From a virus, in IMG/VR virus record IMGVR_UViG_3300017938_000007, positions 1 to 64,000 of that record: a DNA stretch of 64,000 nt; one strand, 5' to 3'. Below are positions 47,417 through 56,495 of the stretch, one piece after another. The position numbers and the translations under genes are program-made. The notes under the pieces were generated by a model, which was not told where the DNA came from, did no database searches, and worked only from the letters and a program-made list of their open reading frames with translations. Positions within the stretch are counted from its first letter, which is position 1. Every line of letters starts with the position of its first letter.

Positions 47417-48181
47417 ATGGCCACAAGCAATGCCAGTGAACCAGTCAAAACCAGTCAGGACAGCCCGGATACGCTGCCCCTTCGTGGCTATACGGTTGAC
47501 CAGTTAAAAAATTACATCATCCGCAGTTTGGGCGGGCCGGTGTGGAATGTTGAGCTTACCAACCAGCAGATTCTGGATGCCATTCAGGATTCGATGTCGT
47601 TGTATTCTCAGTGGGTTCCCAAGATCAAAGTTGGCAACATCATCCTCGTCCGGGGTCAGTTCAAATATCTCCAAGGCGTTGATGTAGGACTGGGTGTTGC
47701 CAACGTCCAGTTTGTTGAACCCAACCCGGTGCCGACGGAAATCTTTTATGGCAACCTGATCAACCCGGCTCCGCTGTTCCGGCTGGGTCTCGATGAATAC
47801 GACATCTTCCTACGCTGGCGCAAGACGTGGCAGCGAGTGACCAGTATTCGGCCCGACTGGTTTTATGATGAAATGGAGCAGGCACTGTACATCCACAATC
47901 CCATCGAGCGTTATCAAGCCGGTATATTTGCCTATTGGCCGCATACCCGGACAGAACAGCTTACCGCGACCGGGGCGGATTGGGTAAAACGCTACTCGTT
48001 GGCGCTGTCGCGGTTCAAGCTGGCCGACATCTGGATGAAGTTCAGCGGAGCCATTCCCGGCCCCCTTCAAAATTTACAGCTTGACACCGGGCGGCGGGAT
48101 TCGGCACAACAGGAACTGGACAAATTGATGGAACTGCTCAAAGGTATGGGCCGGATGGCTCCTGCCATGCTGGACGAATAA
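47417..48181 (+). CDS. Probable virion structural protein (254 aa)
   Basis: GTAGTTAGGGC directly precedes the ATG. Sequence features: VDQLKNYIIRSLGGPVWNVELTNQQILDAIQDSMSLYSQW, a pattern seen at the start of phage neck or tail-completion proteins; then an aromatic-rich beta region (EYDIFLRWRKTWQRVTSIRPDWFYDEMEQALYI). I assign it as structural from composition and position; no exact family. Confidence 0.55.
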   Translation: MATSNASEPVKTSQDSPDTLPLRGYTVDQLKNYIIRSLGGPVWNVELTNQQILDAIQDSMSLYSQWVPKIKVGNIILVRGQFKYLQGVDVGLGVANVQFVEPNPVPTEIFYGNLINPAPLFRLGLDEYDIFLRWRKTWQRVTSIRPDWFYDEMEQALYIHNPIERYQAGIFAYWPHTRTEQLTATGADWVKRYSLALSRFKLADIWMKFSGAIPGPLQNLQLDTGRRDSAQQELDKLMELLKGMGRMAPAMLDE

Positions 48182-48182
48182 T

Positions 48183-48488
48183 ATGGCCAAACCTAAATTG
48201 CCAAAAGGCTGGAAGACGGTGCCGTTGGGAAGCATCCTTGATCAGGATCAGATCACCCAGACGCTCCAGATTATGCAGCGACCTGTTTCCGATATTGAAA
48301 AGACCAAGATGCTCAAGGACTATTACGGGCAATTTCGCCAGCAACTTGAGGCCAAAGGTTTTGATCCCGATTTTCTGGCTTATGCCGTACCCTACTGGAT
48401 CGGCCAAACCGCCGAACAGGAAGCGGAGCACGAACAGCAGGAAAACGAAAAGTTTGCGCAGAATTTCATCCGGGATCGGCGCAATTAG
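48183..48488 (+). CDS. Small hypothetical protein (101 aa)
   Basis: Charged and helical (QTLQIMQRPVSDIEKTKMLKDYYGQFRQQLEAKG, EQEAEHEQQENEKF), one base after the previous gene, so in the same operon. Possible chaperone or scaffold for the preceding structural protein. Confidence 0.5.
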   Translation: MAKPKLPKGWKTVPLGSILDQDQITQTLQIMQRPVSDIEKTKMLKDYYGQFRQQLEAKGFDPDFLAYAVPYWIGQTAEQEAEHEQQENEKFAQNFIRDRRN

Positions 48489-48606
48489 TTTTGAGGAGGA
48501 CGGTCTTCCGCTTTTTGGCTTTGGAGACCGCAAGGGGCTTCATGTGGATATGGTTCCACAGGTAGGACAACGGATAGCTTTTTTGCGGTATGCGTGACTC
48601 GACCAT
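48466..48606 (-). CDS. Very small basic protein (46 aa), tentative
   Basis: Starts at an ATG overlapping the HAD gene stop (TGATG) and reads MVESRIPQKSYPLSYLWNHIHMKPLAVSKAKKRK. It ends inside the convergent gene. Coupled start and basic composition are the only support. Confidence 0.3.
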   Translation of the reverse strand: MVESRIPQKSYPLSYLWNHIHMKPLAVSKAKKRKTVLLKTNCADPG

Positions 48607-48959
48607 CAGTGTTTGAACGTTCCTTTGTTTTGCTCCACGCCCTTGGCCTTGTCGTCCCAGAATTCGTCGATGTCGGGCGTCTTTTCGTGGGTTATCTTCA
48701 GATCGGGAAGATCGTGCTCCTTCAGCCACGCCTTGATAGGACGAATGTTGATCGGCTCCGCTGCGCGAGCGGTAAAGATGATGACTTCGTGGCCGCTTTC
48801 CAATGCCCGCCGGATTTTCCGCACCATTTCTGGAACCGGTTTGCCGATCTTTTCCCGGTCAAACTTGCCGGGCAGGCGGCGGGCTAATGTGCCGTCCAGA
48901 TCAACGGCGATGACTTTTTTGTCCTCCAGCAGGATGTCTACGAGTTGTTTTGCGCGCAT
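48606..48959 (-). CDS. HAD-family phosphatase with capsid-leader-like N-terminus
   Basis: 117 residues. The N-terminus MRAKQLVDILLEDKK is the shared leader, and the HAD motif I KVIAVDLDGTLA follows at once (catalytic Asp pair). Motif II is VIIFTARA (Thr) and motif III/IV DEFWDDKAKG (Asp pair). Size and motifs fit a small nucleotidase or phosphatase such as dNMP or polynucleotide phosphatases. Cleavage after LLE would leave an intact enzyme, suggesting it is packaged and delivered. CTAGTTAG lies upstream of the start. Confidence 0.8.
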   Translation of the reverse strand: MRAKQLVDILLEDKKVIAVDLDGTLARRLPGKFDREKIGKPVPEMVRKIRRALESGHEVIIFTARAAEPINIRPIKAWLKEHDLPDLKITHEKTPDIDEFWDDKAKGVEQNKGTFKH

Positions 48960-48960
48960 A

Positions 48961-49215
48961 TTAACAGTCAAAGCTAACTAGCGCGGCTTCCTTCCTCTTT
49001 GCTTCCAAATATACTCCCAGCCGACTTCCTCCCTTTTTACCTTCCGCCGGTGACACTTCTCGGCATTCCACCGGGATGCCATTCCATACCGGAGCTACCG
49101 ACCGCCTGATCCCAAGGGCCACCAGCGCCAACGGATGAATCACAATCCTTTCAGGCAGCCTGTGCTGGCGCTGTTGGTACTGCTCCACCATCTCGCTTAG
49201 GATTTTCTTTTTCAT
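48961..49215 (-). CDS. Small hypothetical protein (84 aa)
   Basis: Begins MKKKILSEMVEQYQQRQHRLPERIVIHPLALVALGIRRS; the segment resembles small phage proteins containing a conserved IHPLALVALG helix, but I cannot name it. Its start overlaps the end of the upstream gene. Confidence 0.5.
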   Translation of the reverse strand: MKKKILSEMVEQYQQRQHRLPERIVIHPLALVALGIRRSVAPVWNGIPVECREVSPAEGKKGGSRLGVYLEAKRKEAALVSFDC

Positions 49216-49378
49216 TCAAAGCCATCAGTAATTTTTCGTTGTGAGCCAGCAGTTGTTGCACCAATGCCCGATATTCCTGAATCAGTTCGGCGGCCAGCAG
49301 CAGGGCCATGCCCCGGTTGCTGATGACATTGGCCTGAAACTTCAGGGCCAACTGCTCTTTTTCAAAGTCAGTGCGCAT
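49151..49378 (-). CDS. Small helical hypothetical protein (75 aa)
   Basis: Reads MRTDFEKEQLALKFQANVISNRGMALLLAAELIQEYRALVQQLLAHNEKLL, a single helical protein. GTATTTTAAT precedes the start. Its 3' end overlaps the next gene by 65 nt. Confidence 0.5.
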   Translation of the reverse strand: MRTDFEKEQLALKFQANVISNRGMALLLAAELIQEYRALVQQLLAHNEKLLMALNEKENPKRDGGAVPTAPAQAA

Positions 49379-49379
49379 A

Positions 49380-49838
49380 TTAAAATACATTTAGAAGTGC
49401 AAATTCTCCAAATTTTTCTAGTGCTATTTCGTTGTAAGCCGCAGCAGCTTCTAATTCTTCGTTAAAATAGCCGACGTGTTTACCTGCGACGGTTGTTCGC
49501 CATTTGGCATGACGTGGATACCAAGAAACACCTTTAAACTTAGATGTAACAGCGTGGTTGTTGTAGGATTGTTGTTTCGCTGCATTGGCTTGATTTTGGC
49601 TGTTGGTTGCCGACCGAAGATTGTGCCGCCGATTATTCAAAGGATTTCTATCCTTGTGATCAACTCTTGCTTTTATCTTCACGCCAAAAATGAATCGGTG
49701 TAGATAAAGATGTTCTGCTGAATTCGACATGACATATCCGTTTTTAAGCAAAAGCCAACGAAACTGGTTGACGCGCTCAAAGTCGGAGTCGTCAATCAGA
49801 GCTTTTTTATCGGTATTTGTCAGGTCAATTTCGCGCAT
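49380..49838 (-). CDS. HNH endonuclease with AP2 DNA-binding domain
   Basis: 152 residues: DDSDFERVNQFRW at the start, then LYLHRFIFGVKIKARVDHKDRNPLNNRRHNLRSATNSQNQAN (HNH core with His-Asp-His and Asn) and SKFKGVSWYPRHAKWRTTVAGKHVGYFNEELEAAAAYNEIALEKFG (AP2 domain). This HNH-AP2 combination is typical of phage homing endonucleases. AT-rich codon use differs from its neighbours, consistent with mobility. Confidence 0.92.
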   Translation of the reverse strand: MREIDLTNTDKKALIDDSDFERVNQFRWLLLKNGYVMSNSAEHLYLHRFIFGVKIKARVDHKDRNPLNNRRHNLRSATNSQNQANAAKQQSYNNHAVTSKFKGVSWYPRHAKWRTTVAGKHVGYFNEELEAAAAYNEIALEKFGEFALLNVF

Positions 49839-49862
49839 TGCTGTTCTTTTAAGAACGAACTT

Positions 49863-51437
49863 ATGGCTGAGACAAGCGTCCCATTATTTTCTCTCGTATA
49901 CACTTCGGTCAGACCGAAGGTGATCCCCCAAGTAATGGAGTTATGGAATTCGCGCTCCAAACTTCATGACATCGAATGGTGCGTGGCGGTGGACGATGGC
50001 GACATCGCTTCGTTGGCCGCTGCCAGTTCAGCCACCAATGCCGCCGTCCTGTCAGGAGCTTGTCGTTCGGCCAAAACCACAGTCAATAAAGGGCCGAAAA
50101 ACTGCAATGCCGGGTGGAATGCGGCAGCGGAGATTTCCACCGGAAAGATTATCATTGCCGTGGCCGACGATTTCATGCCACCACCCAATTGGGACGAAGT
50201 CCTGCTGGCGCTCGAACCCAAGACGTGGCTGGACGAAGACCGGGTCATCCACATCAATGACGGTTATGTGCGCGATCTTTGCACCTTGGCCATTTTCACC
50301 CGCACCCGCTACGACAAATTTGGCTATCTCTGGTATCCGAAGTATCAGTCGATGTTCAACGACACCGAGTTTACCGAAGTCGCTTACCGCGACGGTGTGG
50401 TGATTGAAGCCATGCACCTGTTGTTTGAGCACATCCACCCGGATTGTGGCAAACGCGAGCGGGATGACGTGGATCGCGCTCACGCCTCCCAAGAGCGCTG
50501 GAATGCCGGGGAAATGCTTTTCAAATTTCGCAAAGCCAGAGGTTTTCCGCTGGATGACGGCCCCAAAGCGCCGGTGTATACAGCGGAAACGGAGGTCAAG
50601 CCCGAAGCTAAAAAGAATGATGAATTCGTGGCCTACATGCAAGTGACGCAGGATGACCTGTGCCTGCTGGAAGTTTGCAAGCGACTGGCCGAGGAAGGGG
50701 TTAAAATTTTCTTTTTTGCCCAGCCCAACGAGTACTGGTCGGGGGAGGCCATAGACACTGTATACACGGGTGAAGTCGACAAGGTGGCCGAGCAGGTTCG
50801 GGCGCTGGGCCTGACCGTGCATCAAAAGACTTTTGACGTTAAAAAATACCGGTTTACCGGCGATGATCGGCTGACGGTCGAAACCCGCGTGCGCAATGAC
50901 AGTTTGGCTTGGGTGCGCAGCCTTGGTTATCACAACATTTTGATAGTCGACGGCGATGAACTTTGGATGCGGGGGACGTTGGAAATGCTTCAACCCTACA
51001 TTGAACAGGGGCACACCGCGATCAGTACCTACATGATTCCGGTCATTGGTCTGCCCGGTTATCCCATTGAAATGGCGCAGGACTTGGCTGTCGTATACAT
51101 CGGTGGTACCATTATTTTCAAGTCCTGCCGCACGCCTACCGTCCGGCAGACGGTCATTCCTTTTCCTCGCATTTATCACTTCACCGGTACGCGCCGCACC
51201 ATGGAGGAAACCATCAGGAAACATCGGCGTTCCGGTCATTACGACGATCCTGATTACGATTTCGAGGGTTGGCTGAAAAACATCCTGCCCAACGTCAAGC
51301 CGGGCCTTAAGAACGCCCACATGTACAAGAAGTACCAGATTTGGCCAACCGTGCGCGACTGGCGCTCCGATGAAATTCAACAGCTTCCCGTGTCTTTGCA
51401 TCCTTATCTTGGTTTGCCGGACAACATCACAAAGTAA
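49863..51437 (+). CDS. Bifunctional GT-A glycosyltransferase
   Basis: 524 residues with two GT-A-like domains. Domain 1 (1-220): LFSLVYTSVRPKVI, GPKNCNAGWNAAAEISTGKIIIAVADDFMPP (DD metal motif). Domain 2 (260-500): LRNDSLAWVRSLGYHNILIVDGDELWMRGTLEML (DGD metal motif) and a C-terminal RRTMEETIRKHRRSGHYDDPDY. Likely adds two sugars to a surface or virion glycan. TTAAGAAC lies before the start. First gene of a two-gene GT operon. Confidence 0.8.
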   Translation: MAETSVPLFSLVYTSVRPKVIPQVMELWNSRSKLHDIEWCVAVDDGDIASLAAASSATNAAVLSGACRSAKTTVNKGPKNCNAGWNAAAEISTGKIIIAVADDFMPPPNWDEVLLALEPKTWLDEDRVIHINDGYVRDLCTLAIFTRTRYDKFGYLWYPKYQSMFNDTEFTEVAYRDGVVIEAMHLLFEHIHPDCGKRERDDVDRAHASQERWNAGEMLFKFRKARGFPLDDGPKAPVYTAETEVKPEAKKNDEFVAYMQVTQDDLCLLEVCKRLAEEGVKIFFFAQPNEYWSGEAIDTVYTGEVDKVAEQVRALGLTVHQKTFDVKKYRFTGDDRLTVETRVRNDSLAWVRSLGYHNILIVDGDELWMRGTLEMLQPYIEQGHTAISTYMIPVIGLPGYPIEMAQDLAVVYIGGTIIFKSCRTPTVRQTVIPFPRIYHFTGTRRTMEETIRKHRRSGHYDDPDYDFEGWLKNILPNVKPGLKNAHMYKKYQIWPTVRDWRSDEIQQLPVSLHPYLGLPDNITK

Positions 51438-51455
51438 TTCCGTTCTTTCACGACG

Positions 51456-52694
51456 ATGCAAGCATCCAAACTGCCGTCTAATTCGCATTATGTCATTGTC
51501 ACGGTAAATCAACCGATGCTTTGGCACCAGACCGAAGAGGAAACGTGGCTGTTGAACCCCAACCGCCGGTACATCATCAACGCAGCGCGCATTCCTTCCA
51601 TCCACCAATATATTGAATCGGTTTCCGAATTTGACTCAGCCCCGCTGCACAATCAATTGCACGCGGGCCGGAACATCACCGGGGCCAAGATACTGGTCGA
51701 ACGGTTTCGCGAACGGGGCATCGGCGATCTGCTCTTTCTCACCGGCCCGCTGGGCTATTTGAATCACGTTACCGGCGGCAATGTCAAGGTTGATCTCTAT
51801 GCCTACAGCGACCGGGGCGCAGTCCTGTCGCATTCTCCCCTGTTGTACCACCGCACGGTGTTGTGCGGCCCGCTGGAGTACGACCATCTTAAATTTTACA
51901 ACTACCACTGGCTGGTGGGATCGGTAACGGAGTGCGACGAGGAGCAGGATCAACTTAATGTATACGACGCGCTTTTCAAACAACTGGGTTTTGATTACGA
52001 GCAGATTGATCCGCGCTGGAAACGGCCCTCGGCCACGGTTATCAGTGATGATTTTTTGAATCTGGACGCGGTGTTCAAAACCATCTTTGACCAGCGCAAA
52101 ATTGACCTGCGGCGCATGGGTTACTACGTGGTGGCTCCCGTGGCCAATTCGTCCTTGCGCTGCATGAATTACAAGACATGGCTGGAGATCATCAAGCAAC
52201 TTGGCCAGCGCAGGCCGACGTTGGTGGTGGGCAATTCAAAACTGCGTGTCCCGGACACGGACATGAGTTTCGGCTCGTTTCAAAATCATCTGGCCAATCT
52301 GGGGGGCGGCGTGATCAACGCCATTGACGCCACGCCCTTGCGCGTGTTGATGGCCCTGATCAAACAGGCAACCTGCGTGTTGTGCTTGGATTCCGCGCCG
52401 CTGTATATCGCACAGGCGCTCAATACTCCGGCGGTTTCGGTGTGGGGCAACCTTGATCCGGGGGTGCGCATCGGTTATGACAAAACTTACATGGATTTGG
52501 CGGTGTGGAATGAGAACGATTGCAATCACGCGCCCTGTTTTGCCTACGCTGAATTTCCGCACCACAAATGTCCCCGCGCAGGCGGTCAAATAGTTTGCGA
52601 AGTTCTGGCCACGGTCGAACCAAAGCACGTTCTACAAAAGGTGGACATGGTCGAAAGCGCAAACGCCACCCTCGGCCAGTTCAAAGCCAAATGA
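51456..52694 (+). CDS. GT9-like (heptosyltransferase-type) glycosyltransferase
   Basis: 412 residues of GT-B type. N-terminal ERFRERGIGDLLFLTGPLGYLNHV (GxGD acceptor loop), and C-terminal RMGYYVVAPVANSSLRCMNYKTWLEIIKQLGQRRPTLVVG with CVLCLDSAPLYIAQALNTPAVSVWGNLDPG (D/N-S-G donor region of GT9: D-S-A-P-L). Its stop overlaps the start of the next gene. Related to the partial gene at the left edge. Confidence 0.8.
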   Translation: MQASKLPSNSHYVIVTVNQPMLWHQTEEETWLLNPNRRYIINAARIPSIHQYIESVSEFDSAPLHNQLHAGRNITGAKILVERFRERGIGDLLFLTGPLGYLNHVTGGNVKVDLYAYSDRGAVLSHSPLLYHRTVLCGPLEYDHLKFYNYHWLVGSVTECDEEQDQLNVYDALFKQLGFDYEQIDPRWKRPSATVISDDFLNLDAVFKTIFDQRKIDLRRMGYYVVAPVANSSLRCMNYKTWLEIIKQLGQRRPTLVVGNSKLRVPDTDMSFGSFQNHLANLGGGVINAIDATPLRVLMALIKQATCVLCLDSAPLYIAQALNTPAVSVWGNLDPGVRIGYDKTYMDLAVWNENDCNHAPCFAYAEFPHHKCPRAGGQIVCEVLATVEPKHVLQKVDMVESANATLGQFKAK

Positions 52695-53188
52695 AAAAAA
52701 TCGTCGTACCCAAACTCAAAAATATCAAGGTCGGCAACGAGACGTTGGACATTGATTACTTGCTTAATTCCGAATTCGAGGATGTTCGAGAGGCTTCCGA
52801 ACAGCTTCCCGCCGCCATTGCGTGGCTGGGTTTTCATCGGGGTTATGCCTACGAACGGCTGACCATTACCGAACAGGAATGGAACGAGACCGAGGCCCGC
52901 GTCTATTTCGAGTTGCGTAACGGCGGTTTCATTGAAAAAGGTTACGGCGACAAGATGACCGAAGAGGCGCTGAAGAAAGCCGTTCTTCTGGATCAGTCGG
53001 TTTCGCAGGCAGCGGCGGAGTATGCCTCGGCCAAGCGCTGGCTCGAAGTATACAACAGCGTGATCGAGGCGATAATCGCCAAATTGGATTTGGTACGTAC
53101 GTCCGAGGCCACACGACGACGCTTGATTGAAGTGCCGCCGGATGTCCTCGAAAAATCAGCAACACCACCATCAACCAGACATACATAA
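52691..53188 (+). CDS. Hypothetical replication-associated protein (165 aa)
   Basis: ATG overlaps the stop of the glycosyltransferase gene (ATGA). Sequence is helical: DYLLNSEFEDVREASEQLPAAIAWLGFHRGYAYERLTITEQEWN and a C-terminal KRWLEVYNSVIEAIIAKLDLVRTSEATRRRL. It directly precedes the ssDNA-binding protein and UvsX genes, so a recombination mediator or replication accessory role is suggested by context alone. Confidence 0.5.
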   Translation: MKKIVVPKLKNIKVGNETLDIDYLLNSEFEDVREASEQLPAAIAWLGFHRGYAYERLTITEQEWNETEARVYFELRNGGFIEKGYGDKMTEEALKKAVLLDQSVSQAAAEYASAKRWLEVYNSVIEAIIAKLDLVRTSEATRRRLIEVPPDVLEKSATPPSTRHT

Positions 53189-53189
53189 A

Positions 53190-54491
53190 ATGAGCACAAA
53201 TGTTAATCCCGACATCCTCGCAGCCTGTGACTACGAGGGACAATTTTTGCAGGCGCAATCCAACGCACGCCGTCGCATTAAAATGGAGCGTGGTAAAATG
53301 TGGTTAATCCGCTTTTTACCCGCCAAGCTGGGGCCGAAAGGTACGTGGTTCGCCCGCGTTGCCCAGCACTGGCTGTCCATGAAACCCATCATCTGTCCGC
53401 GCAATACATCGCCGGATTTTGGCGGCGACCCGGATGCAGATTGCCCGTGCTGCGACGTGGCAGCGGCGCTCAACGAGAGTCCTGACCCGGATGTTTCCAA
53501 GTTTGGTTTCAAATCGTTCGGCCAGCCGCAGTGGTTGACCTATTGCGTGGTTTTTGAAAAGGACGGCGTGGCTCAAATGATGCGGGAAGTCTTGCTGCCG
53601 TACGAATTTGCCCACTACAAAAGCAGTTTCGAGGAATTGATGGCTTTTTACAAAGCCGGACTGCGGCGCAGCCCCGACAGCGTCTTCGATTACCGCATGG
53701 GCAACGACTTTGTTGTAACACGGACGGGTAAGGGCATGAAGCTCGACAAGCAGGACAGCGGCCCCATCTTTGATTTGAAAGAACCCAATTTCAAGTCTTA
53801 CATCGAGAAGATCGAGGCCGGGATCAAGCTGCCCAAAGTTACGATTCCGACAAACGACCAACTTTACATCTTTTCGCAGAAAATTCAGGAATGGGCTGAC
53901 AAACTGCAAGGCGGTGAAGCTCCTGAAGGCGGCGCACGCCGCCGCCGCACATCCGCCGCACCGGAAGAAGCCGAAGAGGGTGGTGAAGGTGGTTATCAGG
54001 AGCACGACGACGAACCGGCTGCGCCGGTTACTCGTCCACGGGGGACAACAGCCAGTCCCGCCCGGCGGCCCACGTCGGCACCGGCGGCAGTTGATGAATC
54101 CACGGAAGCTCCGCCGGAAGACGATTCCAATCCCGAATTAAACCCGGAAAAGCCTGCTCCGCGCCGTCCAGCGGCTGCGGCGGCCCCGGCAGAAGTGGTT
54201 GAAGCTCCGGCTCCGCCAGTTCGTCGTTCGGTTCCGGCCCCGGCAACCAAGTTGGCTCCTTCACCCAATCGGACACGGGCCGTCGCTTCCGAAGCAACGG
54301 CTGCGCCGCCCGAAGAAGTGGGCGAAGAGGAAGATTTGCCGGAAGAGGCGACCGATCAAGCTCCGCCCGCCGACGCGCCGGTGGAGCAAGCTGATGCGGG
54401 CGCGCCAGAACCACCCGCTGTTACCCGGCGAGGCGGTATGGGCACGCAAATCAAAGGCAAAATTGACAGCTTAACCAAGCGTGGCGCATGA
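53190..54491 (+). CDS. gp32-like single-stranded DNA-binding protein
   Basis: 433 residues. N-terminal LAST-like segment (QSNARRRIKMERGKMWLIRFLPA), OB fold with zinc ligands (CPRN...CPCCD), WLTYCVVFEKD and SVFDYRMGNDFVVTRTGKG. The C-terminal 170 residues are a long acidic Pro/Ala/Glu-rich tail ending in GMGTQIKGKIDSL, expected for partner binding in gp32-type SSBs but unusually long. The next gene (UvsX) overlaps its stop (ATGA). Coats ssDNA during replication and recombination. Confidence 0.85.
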   Translation: MSTNVNPDILAACDYEGQFLQAQSNARRRIKMERGKMWLIRFLPAKLGPKGTWFARVAQHWLSMKPIICPRNTSPDFGGDPDADCPCCDVAAALNESPDPDVSKFGFKSFGQPQWLTYCVVFEKDGVAQMMREVLLPYEFAHYKSSFEELMAFYKAGLRRSPDSVFDYRMGNDFVVTRTGKGMKLDKQDSGPIFDLKEPNFKSYIEKIEAGIKLPKVTIPTNDQLYIFSQKIQEWADKLQGGEAPEGGARRRRTSAAPEEAEEGGEGGYQEHDDEPAAPVTRPRGTTASPARRPTSAPAAVDESTEAPPEDDSNPELNPEKPAPRRPAAAAAPAEVVEAPAPPVRRSVPAPATKLAPSPNRTRAVASEATAAPPEEVGEEEDLPEEATDQAPPADAPVEQADAGAPEPPAVTRRGGMGTQIKGKIDSLTKRGA

Positions 54492-55855
54492 GCAAAAAAG
54501 TACCAGCAGATTTGCAGGACTTCGTGCTGGCCAGCATGAATCGACACGCCCCCAGCAGTGCTGAATGGGGCACGTACGAAGTGTCGGCCAGTAACAAACT
54601 CATTTTGTCGAAGATCAAGTATGTCCTGACCACGGGCATTGCGTCATTCGACGAAGTATCGGGCGGTTTTCCCTTTGGCCGGATTGTCGAATACATCGGA
54701 CTGGAAAACAGCGGCAAAACCGCGATGGCGATCCGCACGGCGATCCGTGCTCGTGAAGGTTGCATCAGTCAGGTCGTCCGGGATGAAAACGGCACTTTGA
54801 GCTACCACCCGCTGAACCCGGACGATTACGACGTGGCGGTGCTTTACATCGACAACGAAGGTTCCTTGGACGAGGACAACAAGCTCATTGTCGACGGCAA
54901 AAAACTGGATGTCATCACGGGCCGCTGCGACACCATCGAAGGGGTTTTCAAGATGACCAACGATTTTCTGGATGGTGCCGAAGCAAGGGCCGACGCCAAT
55001 GCCGACGCCGCCGAAAAATCAGGCAAGGAACCCAAACTGCAATTTCTCGTCATCATTGTTGACACGATTGCCAGCACCAGTTCCCGCGAAGAACTGGCGG
55101 CAGCGTGGGGCAAACGCGACTTCCCGCGTGTACCCGGAGAAATCAGCAAGGGCTTCAGCAAGATCGTCCGGCGCTTGAACGTGATGAACGCCTGCATGAT
55201 CTGCACCAATCAGGTGCGCACCAAATTTCAACAAGGCGCGCCGGTCACGGGCGGACGCAGCGGCAGTGGCGCGCCCCAAAGCTGGCAATTTTCGAGTCCG
55301 GGCGGTTATGCTTTGAAGTTTTACAGCACGCACCGGATTTTTGTGCAAGCGCTGGCGTCTAAATACAAGCTGCTGCCCGACGCCAAGTTTCCGGCAGGGC
55401 TGCTCATTGCCTTTCATTCGGTCAAAAACCGGCTGCGTCCGCAGGACAGGGATGGCCGCATGGTTCTGCTTTACGACAAAGATCACGGCGGGTTGAACAA
55501 CGAATTCAGCTTGCTGGAAAACCTGATCTTCACGGGCTTCATCGAAGTGAGCAAGGAAAAGGGCACGGATTTCACGTGTAAATTTGCCAAGAATGGCATC
55601 GTGCCCACGACCTTTGGCGAGGCGCAGGTTAAAACCACGCTCGACGAAGACGACGACGCGGTCAAGCCCCGGCGGGCCAGCCGCAAAGACCCCGGTTTCA
55701 AGTACCGTTCCGAGTGGCCCAAGTTTTACGCGGAGCACAAGGACGACATTGAAAAACTCTGGCAAGCGGCTGTCGTCTATACGTTTAACACGCCCGGACT
55801 GGATGGGGCCGTCCTCGCGGATGATGATCTGGTGGAAGACATAGAGGAGACCTGA
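54488..55855 (+). CDS. UvsX/RecA-like recombinase
   Basis: 455 residues. Walker A GLENSGKTAMA (about 78-88), ATPase core ADVAVLYIDNEGSLDED (Walker B-like Asp-Asn-Glu), LVIIVDTIASTSSREEL, and a Gln/Thr sensor MICTNQVRTKFQQ. The L2 loop lies in QQGAPVTGGRSGSGAPQSW. C-terminal extension is acidic. Overlaps the SSB gene, forming a recombination module as in T4. Confidence 0.92.
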   Translation: MSKKVPADLQDFVLASMNRHAPSSAEWGTYEVSASNKLILSKIKYVLTTGIASFDEVSGGFPFGRIVEYIGLENSGKTAMAIRTAIRAREGCISQVVRDENGTLSYHPLNPDDYDVAVLYIDNEGSLDEDNKLIVDGKKLDVITGRCDTIEGVFKMTNDFLDGAEARADANADAAEKSGKEPKLQFLVIIVDTIASTSSREELAAAWGKRDFPRVPGEISKGFSKIVRRLNVMNACMICTNQVRTKFQQGAPVTGGRSGSGAPQSWQFSSPGGYALKFYSTHRIFVQALASKYKLLPDAKFPAGLLIAFHSVKNRLRPQDRDGRMVLLYDKDHGGLNNEFSLLENLIFTGFIEVSKEKGTDFTCKFAKNGIVPTTFGEAQVKTTLDEDDDAVKPRRASRKDPGFKYRSEWPKFYAEHKDDIEKLWQAAVVYTFNTPGLDGAVLADDDLVEDIEET

Positions 55856-55858
55856 TTT

Positions 55859-56392
55859 ATGGCAAACATCGAATACGACATGGACAAGGAACTGGAACAC
55901 GACGTGGCCAGCATGATCGAAGACGCGGCCCTCAGCGAATTTGAGGCTTTGCGGGAACTGAGCATCATTGTGCTGCCGTGTATGCGCATACGCATGGACA
56001 AGGATGGCGAAAGCCAACCGTGTACAGGTGAAGCGGTTTCGGTCAAGCGCATTGGGCCGGTGGAGCGTTTGTTCATGTCCAAGAAACCACATTTTATACT
56101 GGTCGTTGATTATGGCGCATGGAGCGCCGCCGACGAACAGCGGCGCAAGATCATGTTGCACCGGGGATTGATGCGACTCGTGGCTGAAAAAGATGACGAC
56201 GGCATTCATCTGAGTACGCGCACGCCGGAAATCGTCGAATTTATTCGCACGGTGGAGCGCTTCGGTGCCTATACGGAGCAATTGCTTAATTTGCGTGAAG
56301 CTTTTCGCAATTCAGTCAACCGCATTCTGCCGACGGTGGAGGCCGTGGAAGAGGTTGCGGAAGAGGCCGTGGATAACTCGGTGGACAATTAG
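55859..56392 (+). CDS. Phage metallopeptidase-like protein with degenerate active site
   Basis: 177 residues. KKPHFILVVDYGAWSAADEQRRKIMLHRGLMRLV and DDDGIHLSTRTPEIVEFIRTVERFG match a small family of phage proteins resembling metallopeptidases (PF18894), in which HEL-x-H is the zinc motif. Here it reads HRGLMRL, so the catalytic Glu and second His are missing. Probably inactive or differently employed. Confidence 0.55.
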   Translation: MANIEYDMDKELEHDVASMIEDAALSEFEALRELSIIVLPCMRIRMDKDGESQPCTGEAVSVKRIGPVERLFMSKKPHFILVVDYGAWSAADEQRRKIMLHRGLMRLVAEKDDDGIHLSTRTPEIVEFIRTVERFGAYTEQLLNLREAFRNSVNRILPTVEAVEEVAEEAVDNSVDN

Positions 56393-56437
56393 TAAATAGG
56401 TGTGGATAAATTTGTCATGTATACGTCACGAAATTTC

Positions 56438-56465
56438 TTGAGAAAATTTTTAACCCAGTTACAAA
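56438..56465 (+). promoter_or_regulatory. Promoter TTGAGA-N16-TACAAA
   Basis: TTGAGA at 56438-56443 and TACAAA at 56460-56465. Start codon 56496, so the leader is about 25 nt. Drives the sigma-like cluster. Confidence 0.6.
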
Positions 56466-56495
56466 CGACAGTAACACTGTTGCAATAAATTTTTT

